Shown: one piece after another, positions 23,369 to 33,001 of the stretch | How positions within the stretch are numbered: position 1 is the first letter of the stretch | Layout: each line of letters opens with the position of its first letter | Assembly (NCBI GenBank): GCA_002394605.1 | Contig: DGUI01000033.1 | Location: forward strand, 62,001-126,000 | Source of the DNA: Mageeibacillus sp. UBA4314 | GTDB lineage: Bacteria; Bacillota; Clostridia; Saccharofermentanales; Saccharofermentanaceae | Direction of reading: 5' to 3' | Length of the DNA: 64,000 nt | Translations under genes and position numbers: made by a program | Notes under the pieces: generated by a model | Told to the model about the DNA's origin: nothing | The model's input: the letters and a program-made list of their open reading frames with translations, nothing else | Database searches by the model: none

Positions 23369-24035
23369 GGTACTAAGACAGAGATCGCCTGTATCAGAAC
23401 CGTACTGGCAGGAGTTTGATTACGATCCGCACGGCAATATAACAGTTGCCGGGATGCTGGACGAACTGAATTACAAAGACGATCTTAAGGATATTACAGG
23501 TGAATCCGCTCCGCGTATACAGTGGGAATGTTCCTGTCTTCAGGGAATGTGCGGCGGATGTGCCATGGTGATCAATCACGTTCCGAGACTTGCATGTGAG
23601 ACATTCATTGCCGATCTGAAGGGGGATACTATAATCTTGGAGCCGCTAAGCAAGTTCTTCACTCTCTCTGATCTCGTGGTCGACAGAGGTATCATACAGG
23701 AGAATCTCAAGAAAGCTGATGCTTTTATTGAGGAGTACAGATTCGATCCCGGTGCAGACCATGACCGGATGTATTCTGTAGCCAAGTGCCTTAAGTGCGG
23801 CCTCTGTCTTGAGGTTTGCCCGAACTATAAGGATGGCAAGCGTTTCTTTGGCGCGATGTTTGCCAACGACTGTTATCTCATATCCGCAAGGAGCGGTAAG
23901 CATGAAGAGGAGATCAGGAAGTCCTATGGAGAACATTTCGCGAAGGGATGCTCAAAGTCTCTCTCCTGCATGGACGTGTGCCCGGTGAAGATAGAGACTC
24001 TGGCATCCATTTCGCGGATGAACAGAGGAAAATGA
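23358..24035 (+). CDS. Fumarate reductase/succinate dehydrogenase-like iron-sulfur subunit
   Basis: 225 residues from ATG 23,358 (the frame is open from 23,280, but that part lies within the flavoprotein gene). Cluster ligands: [2Fe-2S] Cys60, Cys65, Cys68 and Cys80 (CSCLQGMCGGC... C); [4Fe-4S] Cys144, Cys147, Cys150 and Cys154 (CLKCGLCLEVCP); and a third set Cys198, Cys204 and Cys208 (CSKSLSCMDVCP) for the [3Fe-4S] site. It passes electrons between the membrane anchor and the FAD subunit. The gene ends 1 bp before a convergent ABC transporter gene, with no terminator visible between them. Confidence 0.9.
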   Translation: MRVKVLRQRSPVSEPYWQEFDYDPHGNITVAGMLDELNYKDDLKDITGESAPRIQWECSCLQGMCGGCAMVINHVPRLACETFIADLKGDTIILEPLSKFFTLSDLVVDRGIIQENLKKADAFIEEYRFDPGADHDRMYSVAKCLKCGLCLEVCPNYKDGKRFFGAMFANDCYLISARSGKHEEEIRKSYGEHFAKGCSKSLSCMDVCPVKIETLASISRMNRGK

Positions 24036-24036
24036 A

Positions 24037-24834
24037 TCATGATCCCGTTCCGGAGTATTTGCGTGCACCCAGCATCCAGAACTTGTAGCTTAATATGAAG
24101 AATACGATGCCTATCGGAAGTGACAGGTAAGACAGGAACAGGTCTTCTCCGGGTCTCATGACGACAAGGCTCGGGTAGTATGCGATAAACGCAATCGGGA
24201 TCAGGAATGAGAATATGATCCTGAATACTCCGCTGAAGATCGTAACGGGATATCTTGCATAGTCCTTGAACTTGAACATGAGGATCATGACCATGCCGGA
24301 ACCCCTGATCCAGAAACACGTTGCTGCTGCAAAGTTCATGATGGAGATCATGAACAGTGAGGCCGCAAACAGGTTTACGATGAGCATCAGCACAGTAAGG
24401 GGAGTTACGGCGAGATCGAGGTGCGGCCAGGCATAGATGAGCGTTCCAAGCCCGAAGACAAGCTGCCCTAATCCTTTTACGTCAAAAACTTCCGAAATGT
24501 AGTAGAAGAATACATTTATGGGTCTGAAGCAGTATTTGATGAAGTCACCGGATTCCACGGCAAATCTGAGACTCCAGTTGTTGTCGAAGAAACACTGTAC
24601 GGGGGTCAGCGCGAGCAGTGAGAACCCATACAGGAAGAGCATCTCATATTTGCTCCATCCGTTGATCGACGAGAAGTTGTTGAACAGGATGGCGAACGAT
24701 AAGAATCCGACAAGGTTTGTCAGTATCATTCCGATGTTCGAGATGATGAAGTCAGCACGGTAACTCATCTTTGATTTGAGATCCTGCTTGAGGATCTTGA
24801 AGTATATCTTTGTATAGAAACTTAATCCCCGCAT
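24037..24834 (-). CDS. ABC-2 family transporter permease
   Basis: 265 residues with about six membrane helices (~25-45, 58-78, 108-130, 140-168, 185-215, 228-250). The sequence type (SYRADFIISNIGMILTNLVGFLSFAILF, GYFxxFRP-like PINVFFYY) matches the small ABC-2 permeases (COG3694 type) that pair with a COG4587 permease and a COG4586 ATPase in an exporter. It is the last gene of a three-gene minus-strand operon with 1-bp gaps. The exported substrate is unknown; relatives include multidrug or viologen exporters. Confidence 0.82.
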   Translation of the reverse strand: MRGLSFYTKIYFKILKQDLKSKMSYRADFIISNIGMILTNLVGFLSFAILFNNFSSINGWSKYEMLFLYGFSLLALTPVQCFFDNNWSLRFAVESGDFIKYCFRPINVFFYYISEVFDVKGLGQLVFGLGTLIYAWPHLDLAVTPLTVLMLIVNLFAASLFMISIMNFAAATCFWIRGSGMVMILMFKFKDYARYPVTIFSGVFRIIFSFLIPIAFIAYYPSLVVMRPGEDLFLSYLSLPIGIVFFILSYKFWMLGARKYSGTGS

Positions 24835-24835
24835 G

Positions 24836-25651
24836 TTAACCTCCGTTTACAGTTATCTTCTTCACTGAGTATCTCCAGAACAGCGAACTTGCCGCAGACA
24901 TTACAACTGCCCAGATAAGCTGGATCCCCAACAGTTTCAGAGTTCCTGCCAAGTCAGTTGCATCCCCCTTGACGAGCATGATCGACAAAGGCACATCGTA
25001 TACCGCCCTGAACGGCATGAATTCGACTATGGTCCTGATCGTATCAGGGAAGAATGCCAGCGGGATCGTGGCGCCTGACAGGAGCAGCACGATGCTCTCC
25101 TTCATGATGTTGATACCCCATGTCGATTCCGTGTAAAGACAGATCGTTGCAACGAACATATCGATATTAAAGTTGATGATCATCGCAAGAACTACCGATA
25201 CAACGAAGAAGAGCATGTTCGTTCCCATCGGGATGGCACCCTTGGTGACTATCATGACTATTACAAATGTCGGCAGGAAGGTCAGGCAGAAATTGCACGC
25301 AAGTGATCCCGAATAAGACCAGAATATGTAGCTTCTGTACTTCATCGGCTTGAGCAGGTCCAATACGATCTTGCCGGACTGTATAGATCTGCTCATATCC
25401 CAGACGACATACATCTCCATGAAGTAGAACAGTGCGCTCGCCAGAACGAGATAGATGAGCGTATCGTTGAACGTCATTCCGTTGACCGTGTCTGTTCCCG
25501 ATGAAGCATAGATGGACTTCCACAGGAAGTAGACGAGCAGAAGATATATGAGGTTGCCGACGATCGTAACCAGTGTTCCAAGCCTGAAATTAAGCGACTC
25601 GATAATGCCGGCTCTTGTAAGCGCGAGTCTTTTGCGTATTGCTTCGCCCAT
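24836..25651 (-). CDS. ABC-2 family transporter permease
   Basis: 271 residues with about six membrane helices and a cytosolic N-terminus (MGEAIRKRLALTRAGIIESL). The paired permease is encoded 1 bp downstream and the ATPase 1 bp upstream, the standard layout of this exporter family. A signature-like segment is MEMYVVWDMSRSIQSGKIVL, where the SGK(I/L)D turn is shared by the family. Together they should form a heteromeric exporter in the cytoplasmic membrane. Confidence 0.82.
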   Translation of the reverse strand: MGEAIRKRLALTRAGIIESLNFRLGTLVTIVGNLIYLLLVYFLWKSIYASSGTDTVNGMTFNDTLIYLVLASALFYFMEMYVVWDMSRSIQSGKIVLDLLKPMKYRSYIFWSYSGSLACNFCLTFLPTFVIVMIVTKGAIPMGTNMLFFVVSVVLAMIINFNIDMFVATICLYTESTWGINIMKESIVLLLSGATIPLAFFPDTIRTIVEFMPFRAVYDVPLSIMLVKGDATDLAGTLKLLGIQLIWAVVMSAASSLFWRYSVKKITVNGG

Positions 25652-25652
25652 G

Positions 25653-26600
25653 TCAGATCCCTCCTTCGTAGATCTTCTTTATGACTTCTTCCGTGGAGAT
25701 CTCCTCGAGCTTGATGTCGCGGATGTTCTTCTCCTTCTGGATGCTCCTTAAGACTTCCATCATGTCTTCGCGGCTCTCGTCAATAAGGTGTTCTTCCCAG
25801 ATATCGTTATCGAGCCTGACCTTAAGAGTCCTGTAAGAACCGAAGAAGCTCTTCAGATGTTCGATATCGTTATCGTAGATCTTCCTGCCCTTATCGATTA
25901 TCACTATCCTCTCGCAGAGCGCATCAACGTCGCCCATGTCGTGAGTGGTGAGGATGACGGTAGTCTTCTTTTCCTTGTTAAGCCCCTTAATGAGCTCCCT
26001 GATCGTTGCCTTCATGGATACGTCAAGACCTATCGTGGGTTCATCAAGGAAAACGATCCCGGGATCATGAAGGAAAGCTGCCAGTATATCACTTAAGGTC
26101 CTCTGGCCAAGTGACATCTGCCTTACTGTCTTGTGCAGGAGCGGCTCAAGATCAACGAAAGACCTGTAAAGCTCGATCATCGTATCGTATTCCTTGTCTT
26201 CCACGAGGTAGATGTCCTTGAGGAGCTTAAATGATTCAATGAGGGGGAGGGACCACCAAAGCTGTGATCTCTGCCCGAAAACAACCCCGATGTTTGCAGC
26301 ATTGTTCGTCCTGTCCCTGTAAGGGATCATTCCGTTGACACTGATCTCTCCTGACGTGGGCTCCAATACGCCTGTCATGATCTTGATCGTGGTGGATTTG
26401 CCTGCACCGTTCGGGCCCAAGTATCCGACGATCTCTCCTCTTTTTATCTCCATTGAAACATTATCTACTGCCCTCAGGGTCTTATAGTCACGCGAGAAAA
26501 GATCCCTGATGCTGCCCTTAAGTCCCTCGTGTCTGTTAAGGACCTTGAATTCTTTTGTTATGTTTTTGAGAACGATCGCATTAGTGTTTGTGTTTTCCAT
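25653..26600 (-). CDS. ABC transporter ATPase
   Basis: 315 residues. Walker A GPNGAGKST (~68-76), Q-loop FGQRSQLWWSLP, signature MSLGQRT (in place of LSGGQ), Walker B GIVFLDEPTIGLD and the switch His in TTHD. The Q-loop sequence QRSQLWW is typical of the COG4586 ATPase group, matching the two permeases downstream. First gene of the operon. It is transcribed divergently from an AraC-family regulator, which may control it. Confidence 0.92.
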   Translation of the reverse strand: MENTNTNAIVLKNITKEFKVLNRHEGLKGSIRDLFSRDYKTLRAVDNVSMEIKRGEIVGYLGPNGAGKSTTIKIMTGVLEPTSGEISVNGMIPYRDRTNNAANIGVVFGQRSQLWWSLPLIESFKLLKDIYLVEDKEYDTMIELYRSFVDLEPLLHKTVRQMSLGQRTLSDILAAFLHDPGIVFLDEPTIGLDVSMKATIRELIKGLNKEKKTTVILTTHDMGDVDALCERIVIIDKGRKIYDNDIEHLKSFFGSYRTLKVRLDNDIWEEHLIDESREDMMEVLRSIQKEKNIRDIKLEEISTEEVIKKIYEGGI

Positions 26601-26714
26601 TTCATCCCCGTCCTTTACATCTTTGATGATTTCGAGTATATTTCAATCATCGGAAAATAAAACCCATAATCTTACGGAAAATCATAACAATATTACACAG
26701 GATGACAAATTACT

Positions 26715-27605
26715 ATGATACGAGAGAATAAAGGTTGGATACTTAAGAATGATGACGGATCAGAGATCGTCAATTATGATGTGCCGGGGTTCCCGTCTTA
26801 CTGTTATAACGGATACATATATCCCGGTTGCAGATGGGAGAAGATTCCTCATTTTCACGAGGATGTCGAGATCTGTGCACAGCGCAAGGGTACATCAGCT
26901 TACTGCGTGAACGGTAAGGATTATGTACTGCATGAAGGTGAGACCATCTTCATCAATTCAGGCAGTGTACATTATTCGTATGCCAATCAGGATGAGAGGA
27001 GTTATTACACGATAATCGTAGCTCATCCCAATATATTGTGTTCTTCTTATAACGTTGAGAGAAAGTTCATCCTTCCGGTCACGGAGAACTCGGAATGTGA
27101 TGTAATATTGTTTAAGAACGACTGTAAGTATGGCAGGAAGATGTTCAAGGACTGCATCAACCTTAACAGATATGTAGGTGATGAGTTCCTTACGACAAAG
27201 CAGTTCTTTGAGATCTGGAGCAATATCCTGGCAAGCTGTGATGATCTTTTTGACTTCAAGGGCCACGCTGATCCCAGGGATCCTCACATCGAGATATTCA
27301 AGGCCATGCTGACTTTTATAAGGACATCATATAATGAGAAGATAACATTGGATGATATTGCCGCCAGGGGCAGGGTGAGCAGGACGATGTGCAATAATCT
27401 GTTCAAGAAGTTTGCAGGGAACTCACCTTTCGAGGAGCTGACAAAGGTGAGGCTGCGCAAAGTCAGTGAATACCTGACGGACAGTTCGCTGTCCATGGGC
27501 GACATCGCTTTAGAGACGGGATTCTCATCAGCTAACTACATGACGGAACTCTTCAAGAGGGAGTACGGGATATCACCACGTGAATACAGGAATGGCTTGA
27601 AATGA
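26715..27605 (+). CDS. AraC-family transcriptional regulator
   Basis: 296 residues. The N-terminal part is a cupin-like sensing domain (HFHEDVEICAQRKGTSAY and EGETIFINSGSVHY, ~50-100). The C-terminal ~200-296 holds the two AraC helix-turn-helix motifs: ITLDDIAARGRVSRTMCNNLFKKF... and MGDIALETGFSSANYMTELFKREYG, ending SPREYR. Cupin-type AraC proteins often sense sugars or small metabolites. The Shine-Dalgarno site is weak (AGGA about 12 nt before the ATG). It is divergent from the ABC exporter operon (114 bp between starts) and 94 bp ahead of a second ABC operon, so either could be its target. Confidence 0.9.
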   Translation: MIRENKGWILKNDDGSEIVNYDVPGFPSYCYNGYIYPGCRWEKIPHFHEDVEICAQRKGTSAYCVNGKDYVLHEGETIFINSGSVHYSYANQDERSYYTIIVAHPNILCSSYNVERKFILPVTENSECDVILFKNDCKYGRKMFKDCINLNRYVGDEFLTTKQFFEIWSNILASCDDLFDFKGHADPRDPHIEIFKAMLTFIRTSYNEKITLDDIAARGRVSRTMCNNLFKKFAGNSPFEELTKVRLRKVSEYLTDSSLSMGDIALETGFSSANYMTELFKREYGISPREYRNGLK

Positions 27606-27699
27606 CATTTGTCATATCGAAATCGTGACTGCGCTCACTTGTGACGATCATCTCTAAAGATGATAATGAACCTGTAAAACAACGCAGGAGGCATTTGTT

Positions 27700-28641
27700 A
27701 TGTCAGAGATTCTTAAGGTTGAGGGACTCGTAAAGAGGTATAAGGAACTGATCGCCCTGGATCATTTTTCCATGAGCGTTAATGAGGGAGAGATATTCGG
27801 ACTCTTAGGTCCGAACGGATCAGGCAAGTCAACATGCATCAACTGCATTCTGTCGCTCCTGGAATACGACAAGGGAACGATCACCATCTTCGGTAAGGAG
27901 ATGACTCCCAAGTCATATGACATCAAGGAGAAGTTCGGGATCGTTCCGCAGGAAGTGGCCGTGTACGATACGCTTACCGTATATGAGAATATTGATTTCT
28001 TCTGCGGCCTTTATGTCAAGGACAAGGCGACACGGGCTAAGTATGTTCAGGAAGCCATCGATTTTGTTGCTCTGAACGACTTTGTCAAGTTCCGTCCAAA
28101 GAAGCTGTCCGGTGGTCTGAAGAGAAGACTCAACATCGCTTGCGGCATAGCGCACAAGCCCAAACTGATCTTCTTCGATGAGCCGACCGTTGCAGTAGAT
28201 CCTCAGAGCAGGAACAAGATCCTCGAAGGCATTGAGGAGCTCAGGAAGAACGGTGCGACGATCGTCTATACCTCACACTACATGGAAGAAGTGGAACAGC
28301 TCTGTGACCGCGTGCTCATCATCGACAAGGGAAATACGGTTGCGGAAGGCACGATCGACGAACTGAAGAACATGATCAAGAAGAGTGAGATCATAACTAT
28401 CGAGACGGCAGGTCTTGATGACAAGACCATGGAGAAGATCAGGGAACTTACAAATGTCTACAGTGTGGGATACGATGGCCGGTTCCTCAAGGTTGAGGCA
28501 GGCTCCGGCAAGCATAACGTGATCGATATCGTGAACATCCTTCAGGAGGACGGATACAAGATGAAGAAGATCTTCTCCGAGCAGCCGACGCTTAACGACG
28601 TGTTCCTGGAGCTGACCGGAAAGACTTTGAGAGATGAATAA
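27700..28641 (+). CDS. ABC transporter ATPase (CcmA/NatA-type exporter)
   Basis: 313 residues. Walker A GPNGSGKST, Q-loop IVPQEVAVYDTL, signature LSGGLKRR, Walker B LIFFDEPTVAVDPQ and switch His in TSHYMEE. The C-terminal ~95 residues (TIETAGLDDKTMEKIREL..., NDVFLELTGKTLRD) match the tail of drug/sodium exporter ATPases. The start has an AGGAGG about 7 nt upstream. It heads an operon with two permeases and a NarL-type two-component system, an arrangement typical of antimicrobial-peptide or envelope-stress exporters. Confidence 0.92.
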   Translation: MSEILKVEGLVKRYKELIALDHFSMSVNEGEIFGLLGPNGSGKSTCINCILSLLEYDKGTITIFGKEMTPKSYDIKEKFGIVPQEVAVYDTLTVYENIDFFCGLYVKDKATRAKYVQEAIDFVALNDFVKFRPKKLSGGLKRRLNIACGIAHKPKLIFFDEPTVAVDPQSRNKILEGIEELRKNGATIVYTSHYMEEVEQLCDRVLIIDKGNTVAEGTIDELKNMIKKSEIITIETAGLDDKTMEKIRELTNVYSVGYDGRFLKVEAGSGKHNVIDIVNILQEDGYKMKKIFSEQPTLNDVFLELTGKTLRDE

Positions 28642-28662
28642 GGGATCGTTGGAGGCGCAAAA

Positions 28663-29808
28663 ATGTTTAAGTATTATCTGAAGAGAGTGTTGAGGAATAA
28701 GATGTACCTCTTCTGGTGTTTTGCTTTTCCTCTCGTTATCATGGGATGCATGTACGCAGCTTTTGGCAATATATACGATGTGGAGAACAGTATCGATCCG
28801 ATAAAGACAGTTCTCATTACTGAATCTGACGGTGGTTATGCGCACGGGTTTAAGACTCTTGTTGACAGATTTGCATCCGGTCCTGAGAAAACCTTCTTTG
28901 ACATGGTACAGGCAAAGGGAAAGGAAGAGGCAATGGATATGCTTATGAAAGGCGACATAGAGATCCTTTTTGTTGCAGGTGATGAAGACATAAAGGTCTA
29001 TCTGGCGCAGAATCATTCGACGGCTTCAGGTGTAGTTGCCAAGTCGGTTGCCGATATTTATAAGAGTAATTATAAGCTGATATCAGAAGCATATGAGACA
29101 GCTCCCGACAAGGTCGGTGAGATCGTAAAGGGACTGACGGAACAGTTCGAGTACACTAAGGTGGATTACGGTATTTTTGCTGATGATCCCAATCCTTACA
29201 CATGGTATTTCTTCAGTACTCTTGTAATGGGTATCTTCTTCACGGCGATGAACGGAGTCAGCCTTGTATCAGACCTCAAGGCAGATGTGTCCAACGAGGC
29301 TGCAAGACTGTCACTGTCTCCCGGCAGTAAGTCAAAGATGATCTGGTCCGCATTTGTGGCCAGGCTCCTGCCGGCTATCGTGATATCTTCGCTCCATCTT
29401 GTATGCTTGAGGTTTATATTCAAAGTGCCGATGGGGAATAACCCGTTAAGGATCATACTGTTTGTCCTGACTGCTAATATCTTTGCGATCAGCTTCGGCG
29501 TCGTTTGCGGACTTATCTTCAAGGGAAATCTGGAATCAAGGGAGAACAAGACAACAGCCGTCCTCATGCTCTCGGTATTCATAAGCGGTGAGATGGTCAT
29601 GCAGCTTCCCGGTATCATCGAAAGGTCATTTCCGATCCTCAACGATATCAACCCGGCAACAGTCATGAACATGGCTTTCTACAGGATGTCAATGTACAAT
29701 GATCCGCTTGATTTCTATCTGAACATGGGCAAGCTCATCGCAGTGTCAGTGATCTTCCTGACAATTGGCGTAATCGTATTAAGGAGAGAAAGATATGCAT
29801 CTGTATAA
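28663..29808 (+). CDS. ABC-2 transporter permease with extracellular domain
   Basis: 381 residues. One N-terminal helix (~15-38, MYLFWCFAFPLVIMGCMYAAFG) is followed by a ~170-residue extracytoplasmic part and then five helices from ~190 to the end, the YhgE/ABC2_membrane_3 layout. The 3' end overlaps the next permease gene by 14 nt, so the two are translated together as a pair for the ATPase upstream. Substrate unknown. Confidence 0.87.
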   Translation: MFKYYLKRVLRNKMYLFWCFAFPLVIMGCMYAAFGNIYDVENSIDPIKTVLITESDGGYAHGFKTLVDRFASGPEKTFFDMVQAKGKEEAMDMLMKGDIEILFVAGDEDIKVYLAQNHSTASGVVAKSVADIYKSNYKLISEAYETAPDKVGEIVKGLTEQFEYTKVDYGIFADDPNPYTWYFFSTLVMGIFFTAMNGVSLVSDLKADVSNEAARLSLSPGSKSKMIWSAFVARLLPAIVISSLHLVCLRFIFKVPMGNNPLRIILFVLTANIFAISFGVVCGLIFKGNLESRENKTTAVLMLSVFISGEMVMQLPGIIERSFPILNDINPATVMNMAFYRMSMYNDPLDFYLNMGKLIAVSVIFLTIGVIVLRRERYASV

Positions 29809-30973
29809 GAGTTTTTTCAGGTTGTTAAGACGTAATCCGATCGGCATCATCATCTATGCGGCGATCTTTGTGGCGATGATCGTGCTGCTCTTCGTTATCG
29901 CAAGGGTTGATTCTTCATCAAACTCCGAGTTCAAGAATTCGAATAGTATCAGCTACATTGATAATGATGATTCTGAACTCAGCAAAGGTCTTATCAGGTA
30001 TCTGTCAATAAACAATGATGTGACAGACTACTCGGATAAGACGGAATCTGCGATCCTGGATCTTACCTTCTTCGGAATATCACAGTATCACATGACGATA
30101 GACAAAGGATTTGCTGAAGCAGTGATGAACGGTGATGACAGCAGGATATCTTACATTACGGACTTTGACATGTCCGGCGTTGTCTTCTCGATCAACGGTG
30201 ATATCAACAACTTCATAAACACCTACAGGGAGTATAAGATCCTTGGAAAGACGGATGCTGAGGCAGCATCATCTGCTGTTGAACTCCTCTCTGATCAAAC
30301 GCCCGTGAATGTTGTTACAGACGACACAAAGGCGAAGGCTACGGGAGATGAACTCGTCGTATCACAGATCAATCAGTTCTTCTGCTACCTCGCTTTCGGA
30401 TTCCTGGCTCTGGGTGTAGGGCATACGATAATCGCAAACAATGAGGTAAAAGTAGTCAAGAGGATCGATTCTTCCCCTGTGCCGCGCAAGAAGATTAGTA
30501 TTGCGAATACAGCAGGTCTTGTTACTTCCGGTGTCGTCATTTGGCTCGTTTTTGTGATCATCAATGTTCTGTTTGGATCCGGGACACAGATCTTCCGTGA
30601 ATACTGGTGGGTTATCCTGATCAATTCGTTCCTGACGATGCTGGTCTGCTGTGCGCTGACTTCTGTTGTGACATCATTCAACATCAGCAATAACTCTCTG
30701 TCGATGATAACGAATATAATCAGCCTGTCGATGTCGTTTGTGTGCGGTGTGTTCGTTCCGCAGTGGCTGCTTGGGGATGGGGTCCTCTCAATTGCAAAGT
30801 TCCTTCCGTTCTACTGGTCGGTGTATGCGAACAACATGACCTTCGCATCGAGTAATGTGAAATTTGACATGCAGCAGCTGATCGTTTGCTTCGGCATGGA
30901 ACTCCTTTTTGCAGCTGTCTTCGCACTCGCAGCTGTGTTCATCAGGAGCACCCGGGTGAGCAGCAAGGTGTGA
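29795..30973 (+). CDS. ABC-2 transporter permease with extracellular domain
   Basis: 392 residues with the same topology as its upstream partner: helix ~18-42, an extracytoplasmic region to ~190, then about six helices (QFFCYLAFGFLALGVGHTII onward). The C-terminus is short and basic (RSTRVSSKV). It probably forms the other half of a heterodimeric exporter. The kinase gene starts 13 nt downstream. Confidence 0.87.
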   Translation: MHLYKSFFRLLRRNPIGIIIYAAIFVAMIVLLFVIARVDSSSNSEFKNSNSISYIDNDDSELSKGLIRYLSINNDVTDYSDKTESAILDLTFFGISQYHMTIDKGFAEAVMNGDDSRISYITDFDMSGVVFSINGDINNFINTYREYKILGKTDAEAASSAVELLSDQTPVNVVTDDTKAKATGDELVVSQINQFFCYLAFGFLALGVGHTIIANNEVKVVKRIDSSPVPRKKISIANTAGLVTSGVVIWLVFVIINVLFGSGTQIFREYWWVILINSFLTMLVCCALTSVVTSFNISNNSLSMITNIISLSMSFVCGVFVPQWLLGDGVLSIAKFLPFYWSVYANNMTFASSNVKFDMQQLIVCFGMELLFAAVFALAAVFIRSTRVSSKV

Positions 30974-30986
30974 TATACTTAATCAC

Positions 30987-32129
30987 ATGCGATGGAGTTT
31001 TGCGGATAAGTTGATCATCTTTATGCTTTGCGTTCTGCAGAGTTTTCTGGTAACGGAGTGGCTTACAGCCGGTCTGTATGTATCATGGGTCTTATCCGCA
31101 CTCATTATCCTCCTTCTGACGGAGATCAAGAGCAATGCTTTATGGGCGTATATGGCGGCAATAACCGTGGTTTGTGCCGCCATCTTCCTTCCTGTGGTTG
31201 CCCTTGCTTTTCCTGTTGCCGTCTATGCCCTGGCATATCCGCGTCCCGGCAGGAAAAAGGTGCCTGATATGACATTCAGGATCGTTATCTGTGCAGGCAT
31301 GATGCTTGAAGTCTACCTGCTCCTGCAAAGCATCGTATCCCTTGCGGCAACGGCAGCGATATCTGCGGTTGCCGTCTATCTGGCGGTCAGGACTTCAACA
31401 GCCGAGAGGAATGAAAGGCTGCTCCGCAGCAAATATGATGATGCAAGGCTGGATTCATATAATGCGAGAAGGTTGGGGGAAGAGATAATCAAGAATGCGG
31501 ATAATGAAGTTTATACGGCAAGGCTCAAGGAGCGCAACAGGATCGCTCGTGAGATCCATGATAATGTCGGTCACATGATCACCCGTGTGATCGTTCAGAT
31601 GCAGGCTATCAGGATAATCAACAAGGATGAGAAAGTTGCCAGGCAGCTTGATTCCGTCAGCGAGACTCTGGATCTGGCAATGACCGGCATACGCAAGAGC
31701 GTCCATGAACTTCATGATGATTCGATAGACGTATCCATCGCGATAGGTGACATTATCAAGACTCTTCCGGGATCGTTTGACGTTGAGGTCAATACTTCGA
31801 TCGATTCTCCTGCCGATAATGATACAAAGAACACTATTTTGGGTATAATCAAGGAAGCTGTTACGAACATATCGAAATACAGTAAAGGGGACAAGGTGCG
31901 TATCGAGGTGATCGAGAACAACACTTTCTGGCGTATCAGGGTGTGGGATAACGGCATCAATCCCGAGAGTGACATGGTCCTTAACAGTAATTATCTGCCT
32001 TCCGAGGGCATCGGATTGAAGAATATCGCTTCAAGGGCATCTTCACTTGGGGGAAGGGCTTCGGTAAGGAGCGGCAAGGACGGATTTGATCTTATCGCTA
32101 CTTTGCCTAAGAAAGGAGATAACGGATGA
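30987..32129 (+). CDS. NarL-type sensor histidine kinase
   Basis: 380 residues. Five or six membrane helices in the first ~135 residues leave almost no extracellular loop, as in intramembrane-sensing kinases of the LiaS/BceS kind. The phospho-acceptor is His191 in RIAREIHDNVGHMI (HisKA_3 type). The ATPase part has NTILGIIKEAVTNISKYSKG (N box), VWDNGIN and GIGLKNIASRASSLGG (G box). It overlaps the response regulator gene by 4 nt (ATGA). Its operon suggests that it senses the state or substrate of the upstream ABC exporter. Confidence 0.92.
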   Translation: MRWSFADKLIIFMLCVLQSFLVTEWLTAGLYVSWVLSALIILLLTEIKSNALWAYMAAITVVCAAIFLPVVALAFPVAVYALAYPRPGRKKVPDMTFRIVICAGMMLEVYLLLQSIVSLAATAAISAVAVYLAVRTSTAERNERLLRSKYDDARLDSYNARRLGEEIIKNADNEVYTARLKERNRIAREIHDNVGHMITRVIVQMQAIRIINKDEKVARQLDSVSETLDLAMTGIRKSVHELHDDSIDVSIAIGDIIKTLPGSFDVEVNTSIDSPADNDTKNTILGIIKEAVTNISKYSKGDKVRIEVIENNTFWRIRVWDNGINPESDMVLNSNYLPSEGIGLKNIASRASSLGGRASVRSGKDGFDLIATLPKKGDNG

Positions 32130-32755
32130 TCAGAGTTTTGATCGTTGATGACGATCCGCTAGTGTCGGAATCGCTTAAGATAATCCTCGAATCGGAAGGG
32201 GACATTGAAGTCTCCGCTGCTCTCACATCGGGCATGAAGGCGGTGGAAGCAGTCTCTTCTGACAGGCCTGATGTCATAGTAATGGACATCAGAATGGACG
32301 GCATGACAGGGCTTGAGGCAGCTGAGAAGATGTTGTCCTCGGACAAAGATCTTAAGATAATCTTTCTGACTACATTTCTCGATGATGAATATATCAACAA
32401 GGCTCTTAAGATCGGTGCATGCGGCTATATAATCAAGCAGGATGCGGCAGCTCTTGCAAACAGTGTCAGAGCCGTTATGAACGGACAGAGGGTATTCGGC
32501 GGGAAGATCGTAGACAGACTGCCGGATCTTCTGAACCGCAAGGAGAAGTTCGATTATGAGGAGTTCGGTATAACTGATAAGGAGAGGACCCTTATCGAAT
32601 TCGTCGCTGATGGCTTGTCGAATAAGGAAATTGCGGATAAAATGTATCTTAGTGAAGGGACTGTCCGTAATCTGATGAGTTCAGTACTGGACAAGCTTGA
32701 ACTTCGTGACAGAACGCAGTTGGCGTGCTTTTATTATCAGAAGATCAGGCCATAA
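32126..32755 (+). CDS. NarL/LuxR-type response regulator
   Basis: 209 residues. The receiver domain carries acidic residues Asp8-Asp10 (IVDDD), phospho-acceptor Asp54 in VIVMDIRMDG, Thr in FLTTF and Lys in IIKQD. The C-terminal LuxR helix-turn-helix is FVADGLSNKEIADKMYLSEGTVRN (~150-180). Cognate partner of the kinase encoded just upstream; its likely target is the ABC operon promoter near 27.6 kb. Confidence 0.93.
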   Translation: MIRVLIVDDDPLVSESLKIILESEGDIEVSAALTSGMKAVEAVSSDRPDVIVMDIRMDGMTGLEAAEKMLSSDKDLKIIFLTTFLDDEYINKALKIGACGYIIKQDAAALANSVRAVMNGQRVFGGKIVDRLPDLLNRKEKFDYEEFGITDKERTLIEFVADGLSNKEIADKMYLSEGTVRNLMSSVLDKLELRDRTQLACFYYQKIRP

Positions 32756-32770
32756 GGGAAGGAGTATGTG

Positions 32771-32995
32771 ATGGAAGGTTTATTTTTTTTATGTCTCATA
32801 CTTGCATTTATTGCATACGGGATCACATCGATAGTTCTCTTTATAGTTGACTGTGTCAAGGCGAAGAGGCAGCAGCGCAAGGTTAAGACAGGAATAAAGG
32901 TGATGTTTATCACAGGCATCATCTCGATCGTTAACGTAATAGCCTTTTTTGTGTTCCTGATGATATTGTCCATGGCCGTTGCCTACCATATGTGA
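32771..32995 (+). CDS. Small membrane protein
   Basis: 74 residues with two hydrophobic helices (~2-28 and ~45-70) around a basic loop (CVKAKRQQRKVKTG). The ATG at 32,771 follows GGAG (32,761-32,764); a GTG one codon upstream is possible. It lies 15 nt after the response regulator gene and before another tiny membrane protein and a PstS-like gene. Not recognised. Confidence 0.6.
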   Translation: MEGLFFLCLILAFIAYGITSIVLFIVDCVKAKRQQRKVKTGIKVMFITGIISIVNVIAFFVFLMILSMAVAYHM

Positions 32996-33001
32996 TGAGT
33001 T

